DNA of 64,000 nucleotides. Origin: Nocardioides alcanivorans (GTDB lineage Bacteria > Actinomycetota > Actinomycetes > Propionibacteriales > Nocardioidaceae). Positions 34,530 through 41,896 of this stretch are shown here, one piece after another (position 1 is the stretch's first letter; every line of letters begins with the position of its first letter). Below the pieces are notes generated by a model. That model was not told the DNA's origin. It saw nothing but the letters and a program-made list of their open reading frames with translations, and did not search any database. The translations under genes were made by a program, and so were the position numbers. The DNA lies in the NCBI RefSeq assembly GCF_021555175.1, contig NZ_JAKGRW010000056.1:1-64000 (forward strand), in the 5' to 3' direction.

Positions 34530-35275
34530 CCTTCCGTGAGGAGTGGGGTGGCTTCACCGGAGTCTTCGGCGGCCGTGTCGTCGCCGAGCTCGCTGCTGCG
34601 GTCACACGTGCGCCGAACGCCGACGAATACCTGGCCGGTCTGGTCCCGGCCTCCCTCCACGCGGAGTTCTCCGCAGCCGTGGACCTGGGTGCCGCGGAGG
34701 TGACCGCCGAGGTCCTGCATGCGGGACGACGTACGGCGCGAGTGGCGACGGCCGTCCGTCAGGGGCACCGGCGGGCCAGTGCCTCGGTCAAGATGGTGCG
34801 TGCCGGTGAGCCGTCGTGCCTGCCGCGGCGTGACCTGAGGTCGTTGCCGACGCCCGAGAGCCTGTCCCCCTTCGTCCCGCCCTATCCACCCATGGCCTAC
34901 TCGGCGCTGACCGAGATCCGCCTCGTCGAGCACACGAGGGTGAACGGCCAACCGTCGACACGGGTGTGGGTGCGCTTGGACGACGCATCCCCGGCCGTGA
35001 CCGAGCTGGACCCGACTGGTCGGGCCGCCGTCCTCCTCGACATCGTGCCGCCCGGCCCGTTCTTCGCCGATGCCGCACCGGCGTTCGTGCCCACCGTCGA
35101 CTTCTCCCTGCACCGAGCCCCCGTCACCTCCGCTCCCGGGGGCTGGCACTACGCCGAGAGCACCACCGAGTGGTGGGCCGACGGCTTCTGTGCCGAGTCG
35201 GCCACGCTCTGGTCTGCCGACGGCACCTTCGTCGCCCGCGGCACCCAGAACCGCCGGGTGGTCTTCGACGCCTGA
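34526..35275 (+). CDS. TesB-like acyl-CoA thioesterase (double hotdog)
   Basis: A 249-residue protein with tandem hotdog halves: ~1-110 (EWGGFTGVFGGRVVAELAAAV, HAGRRTARVATAVRQGHRRASASVKMV) and ~140-249 (RVWVRLDDASPAVTELD, WHYAESTTEWWADGFCAESATLWSADGTFVARGTQNRRVV). This matches thioesterase family 3 / TesB type II enzymes which release free acids from CoA. As the final gene of the operon it could set CoA free or end the pathway by producing an excretable acid. ATG 34526 overlaps the cupin stop. Confidence 0.8.
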   Translation: MTFREEWGGFTGVFGGRVVAELAAAVTRAPNADEYLAGLVPASLHAEFSAAVDLGAAEVTAEVLHAGRRTARVATAVRQGHRRASASVKMVRAGEPSCLPRRDLRSLPTPESLSPFVPPYPPMAYSALTEIRLVEHTRVNGQPSTRVWVRLDDASPAVTELDPTGRAAVLLDIVPPGPFFADAAPAFVPTVDFSLHRAPVTSAPGGWHYAESTTEWWADGFCAESATLWSADGTFVARGTQNRRVVFDA

Positions 35276-35310
35276 CCCCCGCCGTCCCAGCGGCCCCGGT
35301 AGCGGTCAAG

Positions 35311-35332
35311 ATTCCCCGCCCGGGCGGGGAAT
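35311..35332. terminator. 22-bp perfect palindrome at operon end
   Basis: A G+C-rich fully self-complementary sequence (left arm ATTCCCCGCCC) 36 bp after the thioesterase stop. There is no U tract, so it is at most a weak terminator. A second inverted repeat, TGCATGC...GCATGCA, follows at about 35341-35372. The 35276-35442 gap holds nothing else recognised. Confidence 0.45.
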
Positions 35333-35442
35333 TGGGTTCCTGCATGCCGTAGCCACGCACACCAAGCATGCAATTGGGTGACACAGTCCCCCGCCCGAGC
35401 AACACCTCAGCCGTACGCCGGTCCGACAGTTGGCGGGCCGCC

Positions 35443-36030
35443 TCAGGTCCTGTGCCGGGCGAGGGCGGCGTCGTACTGGTGCAAGGTGCGGAGCACGGAG
35501 TGCACGGCTTGGGTGAGTTCGGTCGTCGACAGGTCGTGGTCGGCGATCGACGCCCTGATCGGAACACCAGCGACGGCCGCACGGATGCGGCGCCGCTCCT
35601 GCGCCCTGGTCTCGCACTCGTCATCGATGTGGGTCAGCGTCATCCGCAACTCGCTCTTCCCCCAGCCGTCAGCTCCCTCCAGCACCTCGAGGGCGGCGTC
35701 GAGCCAAGTGGCGTCGTCGACGTGGCTGTCCTCCAGCTCGTCGATCACTCGGTTGAAGAGCGCCATGCTCGATGCCATCGCCGCCGGCATCGCCGAGATG
35801 TGATCGTCGTAGGGGAGTGCGACTGCGCGGTCAACGAAGCGATCGGTGCGGTCCCGGTCTCCGGTGAGCAATCCGTCGTATGCCTTGGCCAGCAGGTTGT
35901 CGGCGGCAGCGCTGGCGGGGACGGCTGGGTCCGGGCTGCTGTCGAACCCGGCTCGGGGTGCGCCATAGGACTGCCCCGCCAGCCCCAGCAGCTCGTCGGC
36001 CAGCGTTGCCCGTGCTCGTCGGTTGTCCAC
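35443..36030 (-). CDS. Hypothetical protein
   Basis: A 195-residue, mostly helical soluble protein with no recognised domain. Two helical segments, VPASAAADNLLAKAYDGLLTGDRDR and AAMASSMALFNRVIDELEDS, precede a charged stretch (THIDDECETRAQERRRIRAAV) and a C-terminal HDLSTTELTQAVHSVLRTLHQYD. The GTG start at 36028-36030 lacks a clear ribosome site. Convergent with the catabolic operon and divergent from the DUF2975 gene. Confidence 0.6.
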   Translation of the reverse strand: MDNRRARATLADELLGLAGQSYGAPRAGFDSSPDPAVPASAAADNLLAKAYDGLLTGDRDRTDRFVDRAVALPYDDHISAMPAAMASSMALFNRVIDELEDSHVDDATWLDAALEVLEGADGWGKSELRMTLTHIDDECETRAQERRRIRAAVAGVPIRASIADHDLSTTELTQAVHSVLRTLHQYDAALARHRT

Positions 36031-36115
36031 TGCGCAAGCCTAGGCCGCCAGCAACGGTACGCCGTCGCAGCCTGCGGTGGATCGCCCCCTCGAGCACCGC
36101 TGCGCCTTGCCGAGT

Positions 36116-36132
36116 CTATCGCTTAACGATAG
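36116..36132 (+). promoter_or_regulatory. Inverted repeat CTATCG-cttaa-CGATAG upstream of DUF2975/XRE pair
   Basis: Six-base perfect arms around a five-base spacer, 48-64 bp before the ATG at 36180, followed by a related half (CAATCGTTCATCG). Position and symmetry suggest an operator for the XRE regulator encoded at 36686. Confidence 0.5.
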
Positions 36133-36179
36133 ATTTCAATCGTTCATCGTTGCATCAAGGCATGACGAAGGAAGCGGTC

Positions 36180-36686
36180 ATGGGTGGACGCGCGGTTCTT
36201 GCGTTGCGAGTCGTCATCGCACTCGCACTGATCGGATCCTTGTTCGTGCAGGTCGTGATGATGCCGTTGGTGTGGCTCGATCTCGACGACGCTCCGATCG
36301 GCTTCCGCGTCGCCGTGGTGGCGATCGGCGTCCTGGGCGTGCTGTGTCTCCAGGTGATCGCGGTCTGCATCTGGCGGCTGCTGACCTTCGTACGCCGTGG
36401 CACTGTCTTCTCCCACGCCTCGTTCCGCTATGTCGACATCGTGATCGCCTCGATCGGTGTCGGCGCCGGGCTCATCTTCGCGGTCGCGGTGGTTGCTCGG
36501 TTCGCCAACCGTGCGGCACCGGGTGACGAGGTAGCACCGGGTGTCGTGGGTCTGATCTGCGGAGCGGCCCTCGTCGCTGCGGGCGTCGCGCTGGTGGTCT
36601 ATGTCCTGCGTGCGCTCCTGGCTCAGGCGGTGGCATTGGACTCCGAGGCCAAGCAGCTGCAGTCCGAGCTCGACGAGGTGATCTGA
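36180..36686 (+). CDS. DUF2975 family membrane protein
   Basis: A 168-residue protein with four membrane helices: ~5-30 (VLALRVVIALALIGSLFVQVV), ~45-70 (FRVAVVAIGVLGVLCLQVIAVC), ~90-115 (VDIVIASIGVGAGLIFAVAVV) and ~125-150 (GVVGLICGAALVAAGVALVVYVL), ending in a charged helix (DSEAKQLQSELDEVI). This is the DUF2975 layout; function unknown. ATG 36180 is preferred because GAAGGAAG precedes it; ATG 36162 gives six more residues. Its stop overlaps the start of an XRE regulator, a conserved pairing that suggests a sensor or target relationship. Confidence 0.8.
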   Translation: MGGRAVLALRVVIALALIGSLFVQVVMMPLVWLDLDDAPIGFRVAVVAIGVLGVLCLQVIAVCIWRLLTFVRRGTVFSHASFRYVDIVIASIGVGAGLIFAVAVVARFANRAAPGDEVAPGVVGLICGAALVAAGVALVVYVLRALLAQAVALDSEAKQLQSELDEVI

Positions 36687-36898
36687 TGCCGATCGTCGTC
36701 GACATCGACGTCCTGCTGGCGCGCCGCAAGATGGCTGTCGGCGAACTCGCGGAACGCGTCGGCATCACGCCCGCCAACCTCGCCGTGCTCAAGAACGGCC
36801 GGGCCAAGGCCGTCCGGTTCACCACGCTCGAGGCTCTGTGCGAGGTGCTGGAGTGCCAGCCCGGCGATCTGCTCCGTTGGGAGTCCGAGGCTCCCTGA
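36686..36898 (+). CDS. XRE/YozG-like helix-turn-helix regulator
   Basis: A 70-residue single-domain Cro/CI-type DNA-binding protein: VDIDVLLARRKMAVGELAERVGITPANLAVLKNGRAKAVRFTTLEALCEVLECQPGDLLRWE. The helix-turn-helix lies at ~18-40. It probably binds the inverted repeat at 36116 and controls the overlapping membrane-protein gene and itself. The following 36899-37071 contains no recognised feature. Confidence 0.88.
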   Translation: MPIVVDIDVLLARRKMAVGELAERVGITPANLAVLKNGRAKAVRFTTLEALCEVLECQPGDLLRWESEAP

Positions 36899-37071
36899 GT
36901 GGCGCGCCGCGGGCCACGCTGGCTCGGTCTGTATGACGGCCCGACGCCGACCTCGGCTCGGCCATGGTGTTCTTTGCCGCCGGGGCCCCGGGTTCGTCGC
37001 CGGTCAGCTGATCCTTGCCGCCGCCGGGGTGCAGAACGCAAGGTTCGACCGGGCTGGACGCGCTCGTGCAC

Positions 37072-37854
37072 CTACGCGATGTGCTCGCTGGGCAACGTCA
37101 GGATCTCCGCCCCGCCGTCGGTGATCGCGATCGTGTGTTCGCTGTGCGCGGTCCGGGCCCCAGTGGCACTGCGCAGGGTCCAGCCGTCCGCGTCGGTGAT
37201 GAGCTGGTCGGTGTCAGCCATGACCCATGGTTCGAGGGCGAGCAGGAGGCCGGGGCGGAGCCTGTAGCCGCGGCCGGGGCGGCCGGTGTTCGCGACGTGC
37301 GGGTCCTGATGCATGGTGGTGCCGATTCCGTGGCCGCCGAATTCGAGATTGATCGGATAGCCCGCTTCGGAGAGCACGTCGCCGATGGCGTGGGAGAGGT
37401 CGCCGATCCGCGCGCCCGGGCGGGCTGCCGCGACTCCGGCCGTCAGCGCCTGCTGAGTGGTCGCGATCATCCGCTCATCGGCGGGATCACGCCGATGGCC
37501 GACGACGAAGCTGATCGCGGCGTCGGCAGCCACACCCCGTAGCTTCACCGCGAGGTCGAGGGTGAGGAGATCACCGTCGGCGAGCCGGTAGTCGTGCGGC
37601 ATGCCGTGCAGCACGGCGTCGTTGACGGCGGTGCAGATGTAGTGGCCGAAGGGGCCGCGGCCGAACGACGGGGCGTAGTCGACATAGCAGGACTCGGCAC
37701 CGGCGTCGAGGATCATCTCCTTCGCCCATCGGTCCATGTCGAGCAGGTTCGTGCCCACGTTCGCGCGGTGCTTCAGGCTGTGGAGGATGTCGCCGACCAG
37801 GCGTCCGGTGCCACGTGCGCGGTCGAGTTGAGCGGGGGTGAGGATTTCAATCAT
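37072..37854 (-). CDS. map: Methionine aminopeptidase, type I
   Basis: A 260-residue metalloprotease that removes N-terminal Met. The five metal ligands are readable: Asp in DLLTLDLAVKLRG and GVAADAAISF, His in GHGIGTTMHQDPHV, Glu in LALEPWV and Glu in ARTAHSEHTIAI. HGIGTTMHQDPHVANTG is the signature region. It lacks the SH3-like extension of housekeeping actinobacterial enzymes and is probably an accessory copy. ATG 37852-37854 is chosen; the open frame runs 7 codons upstream. Few bases separate it from its promoter, so the mRNA may be nearly leaderless. Divergent from an XRE regulator. Confidence 0.9.
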   Translation of the reverse strand: MIEILTPAQLDRARGTGRLVGDILHSLKHRANVGTNLLDMDRWAKEMILDAGAESCYVDYAPSFGRGPFGHYICTAVNDAVLHGMPHDYRLADGDLLTLDLAVKLRGVAADAAISFVVGHRRDPADERMIATTQQALTAGVAAARPGARIGDLSHAIGDVLSEAGYPINLEFGGHGIGTTMHQDPHVANTGRPGRGYRLRPGLLLALEPWVMADTDQLITDADGWTLRSATGARTAHSEHTIAITDGGAEILTLPSEHIA

Positions 37855-37864
37855 GACTATAACT

Positions 37865-37886
37865 ATACCGGTCAAAAAATACCGGT
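37865..37886. promoter_or_regulatory. Tandem ATACCGGT operators between map and XRE gene
   Basis: ATACCGGT at 37865-37872 and 37879-37886 (14-bp period), in the 46-bp divergent interval. Each contains the palindrome ACCGGT. The A6 tract between them and TAGAAT (37889-37894) before the XRE ATG suggest overlapping promoters, hence joint control by the XRE protein. Confidence 0.55.
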
Positions 37887-37900
37887 ACTAGAATAGGAGC

Positions 37901-38173
37901 ATGGTCAGACTGCCACTCACCCCAGAGGAGATCGAACGCGGGAAACGCTTGGGCGCGCTGCTGAGGCTTGCTCGCGGGGAACGTTCGATGCTTGAGGTCG
38001 CCCTCGTCGCCGGAGTGTCGCCGGAGACGCTGCGCAAGATCGAGACCGGCCGCGTGGCCACCCCGGCGTTCTCGACCATCGCCGCCCTTGCTCAGGCACT
38101 GGGGCTCTCGCTCGACGATGTCTGGGCACAGATCGCCGTACCCGCGGATCAGGTGACGGTCGCGGGAGTGTGA
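37901..38173 (+). CDS. XRE family transcriptional regulator
   Basis: A 90-residue helix-turn-helix protein: RGKRLGALLRLARGERSMLEVALVAGVSPETLRKIETGRVATPAFSTIAALAQALGLSLDDVW is a full Cro/CI domain (~13-75). It is divergent from map with tandem operators between them, so it likely represses itself and map. This map/XRE arrangement recurs in actinobacteria by my recollection. The ATG follows AGGAG by only one base, so initiation may depend on a leaderless transcript. Confidence 0.88.
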   Translation: MVRLPLTPEEIERGKRLGALLRLARGERSMLEVALVAGVSPETLRKIETGRVATPAFSTIAALAQALGLSLDDVWAQIAVPADQVTVAGV

Positions 38174-38444
38174 TGCGCGCTGGTCGGGAGTGAGTGCCCA
38201 GGGAGGGAGCCACTGTCACAACCCCGACATGCGCCACGACGGTGCGCCGGTGCAGCGAGCGTTCCTGACCCTGCTCAGCGACGGATGCGCCGACGAGGCA
38301 CGAGGGCCGTGAGCGCACGGGGAGGTGATCGCCGGCGCCCAGGCGCGTGGCTGAACGCGGCACCCTTGCGGGGACTGGCCGAGAGGGCCACGATCAGTGA
38401 TGCGACCCACAGATCGTGACGAGCCAGCCGCTCGAGGAGGCGAC

Positions 38445-40634
38445 ATGCCCACCACCACGTCGACACCGTCCGCGCCACGCCCCAAGTCGAAACGTCCCAC
38501 TCCGCTGTCGATCGCCGTGTGGGCGGCGATCGCCGTCGTCGGCGCCGTCTGCTGGGTGGTGCTTGCGCTCTCTCGAGGTGAGGAGGTCTCGGCGCTGTGG
38601 ATCCTCTTCGCCGCGCTGTCGTCGTACGCCATTGCCTATCGCTTCTACGCCCGCTTCATCGCCTACCGGGTGCTGAAGGTCGACAAGGATCGAGCGACCC
38701 CGGCTGAACGCCTGGAGAATGGCCACGACTTCGACGTGACCGATCGGCACGTGCTGTTCGGTCACCACTTCGCTGCGATCGCGGGAGCCGGACCGTTGGT
38801 GGGCCCGGTGCTCGCTGCGCAGATGGGTTACCTGCCCGGCACGATCTGGATCATCGTCGGCGTCATCTTCGCCGGCGCCGTCCAGGACATGATCGTGCTG
38901 TTCTTCTCGATGCGCCGTGACGGCAAGAGTCTGGGCCAGATGGTGCGCGAGGAGATCGGGCTGGTCGGCGGGATCGCCGCTCTGATCGCGGTCTTCGCGA
39001 TCATGATCATCATCTTGGCAGTGCTCGCACTCGTCGTGGTCAACGCCCTGGCCGAGTCGCCGTGGGGTGTGTTCTCGATCGGGCTGACCATCCCCATCGC
39101 GCTGTTCATGGGCTTCTACCTGAGGGTCCTGCGGCCGGGCCGGGTCATGGAGGTCACCGCCATCGGTGTGGTGCTGTTGTTGCTCGCCATCATCGGCGGC
39201 GGGTACGTCGACGAGTGGGGTTGGGCCGACACGCTCACCCTGTCGAAGGAGCAACTGACGCTCGCGCTCGTGGTCTACGGCTTCGTGGCGTCGATCCTGC
39301 CGGTGTGGATGCTGCTGACCCCGCGTGACTATCTCTCCACCTTCATGAAGGTGGGCGTCATCGTGCTCCTCGCCATCGGGCTCGTGGTCGCGGCGCCATC
39401 GCTGCAGAACGAGGCGGTGAGCTCCTTCGCGGTCGACGGTGACGGACCGGTCTTCGCTGGCAAGCTCTTCCCGTTCGTGTTCATCACCATTGCTTGCGGC
39501 GCCCTGTCCGGCTTCCACGCGCTGATCTCCTCGGGAACGACGCCGAAGATGGTGGCGAAGGAGCCGCAGGTCATGATGATCGGTTATGGCGGCATGCTGA
39601 TGGAGTCGTTCGTGGCGATCTCCGCGCTGATCGCGGCGAGCGTCATCGACCCCGGCCTCTACTTCGCGATCAACGCGCCAGCCAGCGCGACGGGGGTGGA
39701 CCCGGCGACTGCTTCGGACTTCGTGGCCACGCTGGGCTTCACGATCACCCCGGCAGATCTCCAGGCCGCGGCGGCCAGCGTGGAGGAGAGCACTCTGATC
39801 TCCCGCACCGGCGGAGCGCCGACGCTCGCCTTCGGCATCTCGCAGGTGTTCACCGATGCCTTCCACGGCGGGATGGCCGCCTTCTGGTACCACTTCGCGA
39901 TCATGTTCGAAGCACTCTTCATCCTCACCGCCGTCGACGCCGGCACCAGGGTGGGTCGTTTCATGCTGCAGGACTCGATCGGCAACATCTGGAAGCGCTA
40001 CGCCGACATCTCCTGGATCCCCGCCTCGTGGTCGGCGAGCGCGATCGTCGTCGGGCTGTGGGGCTACATGCTCTACGTCGGGGTGACGGACCCACTCGGT
40101 GGCATCAACCAGCTCTTCCCGCTCTTCGGCATCGCCAACCAGTTGCTCGCCGCGATCGCGCTGACGTTGTGCGTGACGTTGCTGATCAAGCACGGCAAGG
40201 TGCGATGGGCGTGGGTGCCGGGCATCGGGCTCGTGTTCGACCTCGTCGTCACCCTGACCGCGAGCTGGCAGAAGGTCTTCTCCGACAACCCGGCGATCGG
40301 CTACTTCAGTCAGGCCTCTCGCTATCGCGAGGCCCGAGATGCCGGGGAGTTGCTCGCGCCCGCGAGCAACCGCTCGGAGATGGACCAGATCATCTCCAAC
40401 TCCACTCTCAACGGCACCCTCCAGGCGACCTTCGCGCTGCTGGTCATCGTCGTGGTGCTCAACGCGATCTGGATCTGGATCAAGGGCATCCGGGCTGGAG
40501 GGCTGCCGACCACCGAGGTGCCCAAGGTCGAGTCCGAGCTCGTGGCTCCTGCCGACTTCTTCGCCACTGCCGAGGAGAAGGAGGAGTTGCGTCTCTGGGA
40601 GGAGTCGCGCGAGAAGGTCGGGAGCGACCGATGA
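38445..40634 (+). CDS. cstA: Carbon starvation protein CstA family transporter
   Basis: A 729-residue membrane protein with about 16 helices. RHVLFGHHFAAIAGAGPLVGPVLAAQMGYLPGTIWIIVGVIFAGAVQD is the CstA signature; ALSGFHALISSGTTPKMVAKEPQVMMIGYG and LFPLFGIANQLLAAIALTL are further conserved segments. CstA/BtsT proteins take up pyruvate (or peptides) during carbon limitation. ATG 38445 follows GAGGAGG; an earlier in-frame ATG at 38397 is not conserved. The 271-bp leader 38174-38444 has no gene or recognised riboswitch. The next gene is its usual small partner, overlapping by 4 bp. Confidence 0.93.
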   Translation: MPTTTSTPSAPRPKSKRPTPLSIAVWAAIAVVGAVCWVVLALSRGEEVSALWILFAALSSYAIAYRFYARFIAYRVLKVDKDRATPAERLENGHDFDVTDRHVLFGHHFAAIAGAGPLVGPVLAAQMGYLPGTIWIIVGVIFAGAVQDMIVLFFSMRRDGKSLGQMVREEIGLVGGIAALIAVFAIMIIILAVLALVVVNALAESPWGVFSIGLTIPIALFMGFYLRVLRPGRVMEVTAIGVVLLLLAIIGGGYVDEWGWADTLTLSKEQLTLALVVYGFVASILPVWMLLTPRDYLSTFMKVGVIVLLAIGLVVAAPSLQNEAVSSFAVDGDGPVFAGKLFPFVFITIACGALSGFHALISSGTTPKMVAKEPQVMMIGYGGMLMESFVAISALIAASVIDPGLYFAINAPASATGVDPATASDFVATLGFTITPADLQAAAASVEESTLISRTGGAPTLAFGISQVFTDAFHGGMAAFWYHFAIMFEALFILTAVDAGTRVGRFMLQDSIGNIWKRYADISWIPASWSASAIVVGLWGYMLYVGVTDPLGGINQLFPLFGIANQLLAAIALTLCVTLLIKHGKVRWAWVPGIGLVFDLVVTLTASWQKVFSDNPAIGYFSQASRYREARDAGELLAPASNRSEMDQIISNSTLNGTLQATFALLVIVVVLNAIWIWIKGIRAGGLPTTEVPKVESELVAPADFFATAEEKEELRLWEESREKVGSDR

Positions 40635-40816
40635 CGGCGCTGCGGCGAGGGCTCGGCCGACTGCGGTGGTATGTCCGGCAGTTCACCGGCGAGGCGAAGT
40701 GGGACGACTACCTCCTCCGTTGTGCTGCCGCCGGCACCACGCCGATGTCACGGCGGGAGTTCGAGCGCCATCGTGATCAGCATCGGGAGACCTCGGCGCG
40801 GTCGAGTTGTTGCTAG
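40631..40816 (+). CDS. YbdD/YjiX family small protein (CstA partner)
   Basis: A 61-residue protein: LRRGLGRLRWYVRQFTGEAKWDDYLLRCAAAGTTPMSRREFERHRDQHRE, the family pattern (GexkYdrYlaHhrahHPe-like), found next to cstA in many genomes. It ends in Ser-Ser-Cys-Cys then TAG. Some members end Cys-Sec, so this looks like a Cys form of a redox-active tail. Role: an unknown accessory of CstA transport. It stops 20 bp before the convergent DMT gene. Confidence 0.85.
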   Translation: MTALRRGLGRLRWYVRQFTGEAKWDDYLLRCAAAGTTPMSRREFERHRDQHRETSARSSCC

Positions 40817-40836
40817 GCCGTGCAGGTCGTCTCGGC

Positions 40837-41744
40837 TCAGACCGGCGCCGGATGCTCCTCCGGCCGATGCAACGCCACGACTGCGGCGAGGAGGAGGACC
40901 CCACCGACCAGTGCGGCCGCGGTCAACACCTCGTCGAGGATGAGCGCGGCGAGCAGCGCGGCGGAGAGCGGCTCCACCAGCGTCGCGACGGTGGCTGCCG
41001 ACCCCGACGTGGTGCGCAGTCCCGCATAGAGCAAGGCATAGGCCAACGCCATCGTCGCCACGCCGAGGTAGACCAGCAGCACCCACGACCCGCTCGAATC
41101 AGGCACCAACGCGTCGCCGGACAGCCCGGCGATCACGAGGAACGGCGCCAACACGACGGCTGACACCGCTGTTGCGCAGGTGGTGAGCGCCGTTGTCTCC
41201 ACGCGCTGGGCCAGGCCGTGCCCGAGGACCGTCGTGGCGGCGTACACGGCACCGGCGAGGACGGCCAGCAGCAGGCCGGCGACCGGGCGCGGGCCGTCAG
41301 TGCCACCGGCCTGGGAGCTGATCAGTGCCAGCCCGCCGAGGGCTGCGAGCAGCACCAGCACCTCGCGTCGATCCGGCCGGCTGCCCGCGCGGAGGTGGTC
41401 GGCCGCAGCCGCGAGCACCGGCGCCAGACCGAGCGAGACGACCGTGGCGACGCTGACGCCGACCCAGAGCACGGCGATGAAGTACGTCGCCTGGTAGAGC
41501 GCCGTGCCGCAGCCCACCAGCACCACGAGACCGGGGTGGGTCCGAAACGTGGCGCGAGCCTTCGCGATCCCCGGGTGGCGGCGGCGAAGAGCAGCAGCGT
41601 GAGCGCGGCGAGCAGGGTGCGCCAGGCGCTGGTGGTCATCGCGCCCATGCCGTCGCGTTGGTGCAGCAGTGTCACCACCAGGCCTCCGGTGCCCCAGAGG
41701 ATGCCGGCCGTGCACACCTGCAGCAGGCCGATGCGCCGACTCAT
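40837..41744 (-). CDS. EamA/DMT family transporter (frame change near 41569)
   Basis: About 300 residues after repair, ten helices in two EamA repeats. The start region MSRRIGLLQVCTAGILWGTGGLVVTLLHQRDGMGAMTTSAWRTLLAALTLLLFAAATR is in one frame, and GIAKARATFRTHPGLVVLVGCGTALYQATYFIAVLWVGVSVATVVSLGLAPVL in the next. Adding one base to the CCCC run at 41568-41571 joins ATR-GIAKAR. The second repeat ends with ALLAALILDEVLTAAALVGGVLLLAAVVAL. DMT carriers export metabolites such as amino acids; substrate unknown. Convergent with cstA/ybdD-like genes. Confidence 0.82.
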
Positions 41745-41896
41745 GCGTCCCGCCGGCGAGTGTCCACCAGCGCAGCGTAGTGCTGTCGGTGGCTGCGCCG
41801 TCACGCATCGCGTCGATGGACCTGCGGCCCTCCGTGAGTCATTCTCGTACCGTAGGTGGCGACGTCTTCAGCGCGCCCCCGAACTCAGGAGTCGGC

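Noticed and set aside
38174..38444. A possible riboswitch in the cstA leader
   Set aside because: The 271-bp leader is G+C-rich with several short stems, but I could not match it to c-di-AMP, cobalamin, glycine, ZTP or TPP consensus cores.
38394..40193. A 599-codon open frame on the minus strand opposite cstA
   Set aside because: Its translation is a low-complexity Arg/Asp/Glu/His-rich string without domains, while the plus strand encodes a full CstA with membrane helices. It is a mirror of codon bias in high-G+C DNA.
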